Positions 5,866 through 6,145 of a stretch of DNA of 6,145 bases are shown one piece after another. Each line of letters opens with the position of its first letter. Within the stretch, counting starts at the first letter, position 1. The translations under genes were made by a program, and so were the position numbers. Origin of the DNA: Desulfotignum sp. Its GTDB lineage: Bacteria > Desulfobacterota > Desulfobacteria > Desulfobacterales > Desulfobacteraceae. Location of the stretch: contig JAABRW010000051.1 of the NCBI GenBank assembly GCA_011390695.1, positions 1 through 6,145 on the forward strand. Reading direction: 5' to 3'. The notes under the pieces were generated by a model. The model saw only the letters and a list, made by a program, of their open reading frames with translations. It was not told the origin of the DNA and did not search any database.

Positions 5866-6145
5866 ATGAAAAATTTTACCCGCAGCCTTCTGGACCGGGA
5901 CAATTTGAACCTTGTTCTGGACAATCTCAAACTGGGAATTATTGCCCATACCACAGAACGTATCATCACGGTGTTTAACAAAGAAGCGGAAAAAATCACC
6001 GGATACCAAAAAGAAGAGGTTCTGGGCAAAGATTGTCACAATGTATTCAATTCTCCTTTCTGCGGCACCAAATGCTCGTTCTGCAATGATACCCCGGACC
6101 TGTTTTCCGATACCAAGGAATATCCCATCACCTTTGTCACCCGCA
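5866..6145 (+). CDS. PAS-domain sensor or regulator, N-terminal part (runs off right edge)
   Basis: Ninety-three codons are visible, all within one PAS domain: LDNLKLGIIAHTTERIITVFN at about 18-38, then KEAEKITGYQKEEVLGKDCHNVF at 39-61, the common PAS pattern of N-x-A-x-x-I-T-G-y-x-x-E-E-v-x-G. Cysteines 57, 66, 70 and 73 (DCHNVF, FCGTKCSFC) resemble the C-x3-C type motif found in PAS domains at the start of sigma-54-dependent (NtrC-type, Fis-family) regulators and some histidine kinases. The output domain lies outside the window, so the class stays open. The ATG at 5866 is the only sensible start, because an in-frame TGA lies at 5857. The ribosome binding site is weak (GGAA at 5852-5855). 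It lies 118 bases after the ferredoxin, probably under its own promoter, and may sense redox state. Confidence 0.85.
   Translation, partial: MKNFTRSLLDRDNLNLVLDNLKLGIIAHTTERIITVFNKEAEKITGYQKEEVLGKDCHNVFNSPFCGTKCSFCNDTPDLFSDTKEYPITFVTR

Overview
The window looks like chromosomal DNA from an anaerobic bacterium, most likely a sulfate reducer of the Desulfobacterota (Desulfobacteraceae-like). This is inferred from gene content and not proven: a mono-cluster [4Fe-4S] ferredoxin of the Desulfovibrio type, a HEAT-repeat protein resembling the DVU0298 family, an ADP-forming acyl-CoA synthetase with fused alpha and beta parts, and a regulator beginning with a PAS domain. No rRNA, tRNA, CRISPR, insertion sequence or phage gene was seen.

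Layout. (1) 1-508, minus strand: the first 169 codons of the E1 component of 2-oxoglutarate dehydrogenase (sucA), running off the left edge. Its 230-base upstream region holds a hairpin over the ribosome binding site, a three-codon mini-ORF and two adjacent palindromes. (2) 738-2147: an envelope or stress-type group made of an entericidin-like small lipoprotein (minus) and, divergently, a YtxH-like protein followed by a single-pass DUF948-like membrane protein (plus). (3) 2151-4259, minus: a complete 702-residue acyl-CoA synthetase (ADP-forming), convergent with the DUF948-like gene and separated from it by only 3 bases. (4) 4260-4578: a divergent promoter region. (5) 4579-5747, plus: a compact set of three genes (HEAT-repeat protein, an 85-residue protein of unknown function, mono-cluster ferredoxin), the last two abutting as TAA|ATG. 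(6) From 5866, plus: the first 93 codons of a PAS-domain signalling or regulatory protein with four cysteines in the PAS region, preceded by two inverted repeats.

How the genes may fit together. sucA and the acyl-CoA synthetase both handle CoA thioesters in central carbon and energy metabolism, but lie in separate transcription units. The entericidin, YtxH and DUF948 genes suggest an envelope or general-stress function. The HEAT/85-residue/ferredoxin set is probably one operon with a redox role that I cannot name. The cysteine-bearing PAS protein directly after it may be a linked redox sensor; that link is a hypothesis. I see no clear evidence of a wholly new system. The least explained pieces are the three-gene ferredoxin operon and the sucA leader.
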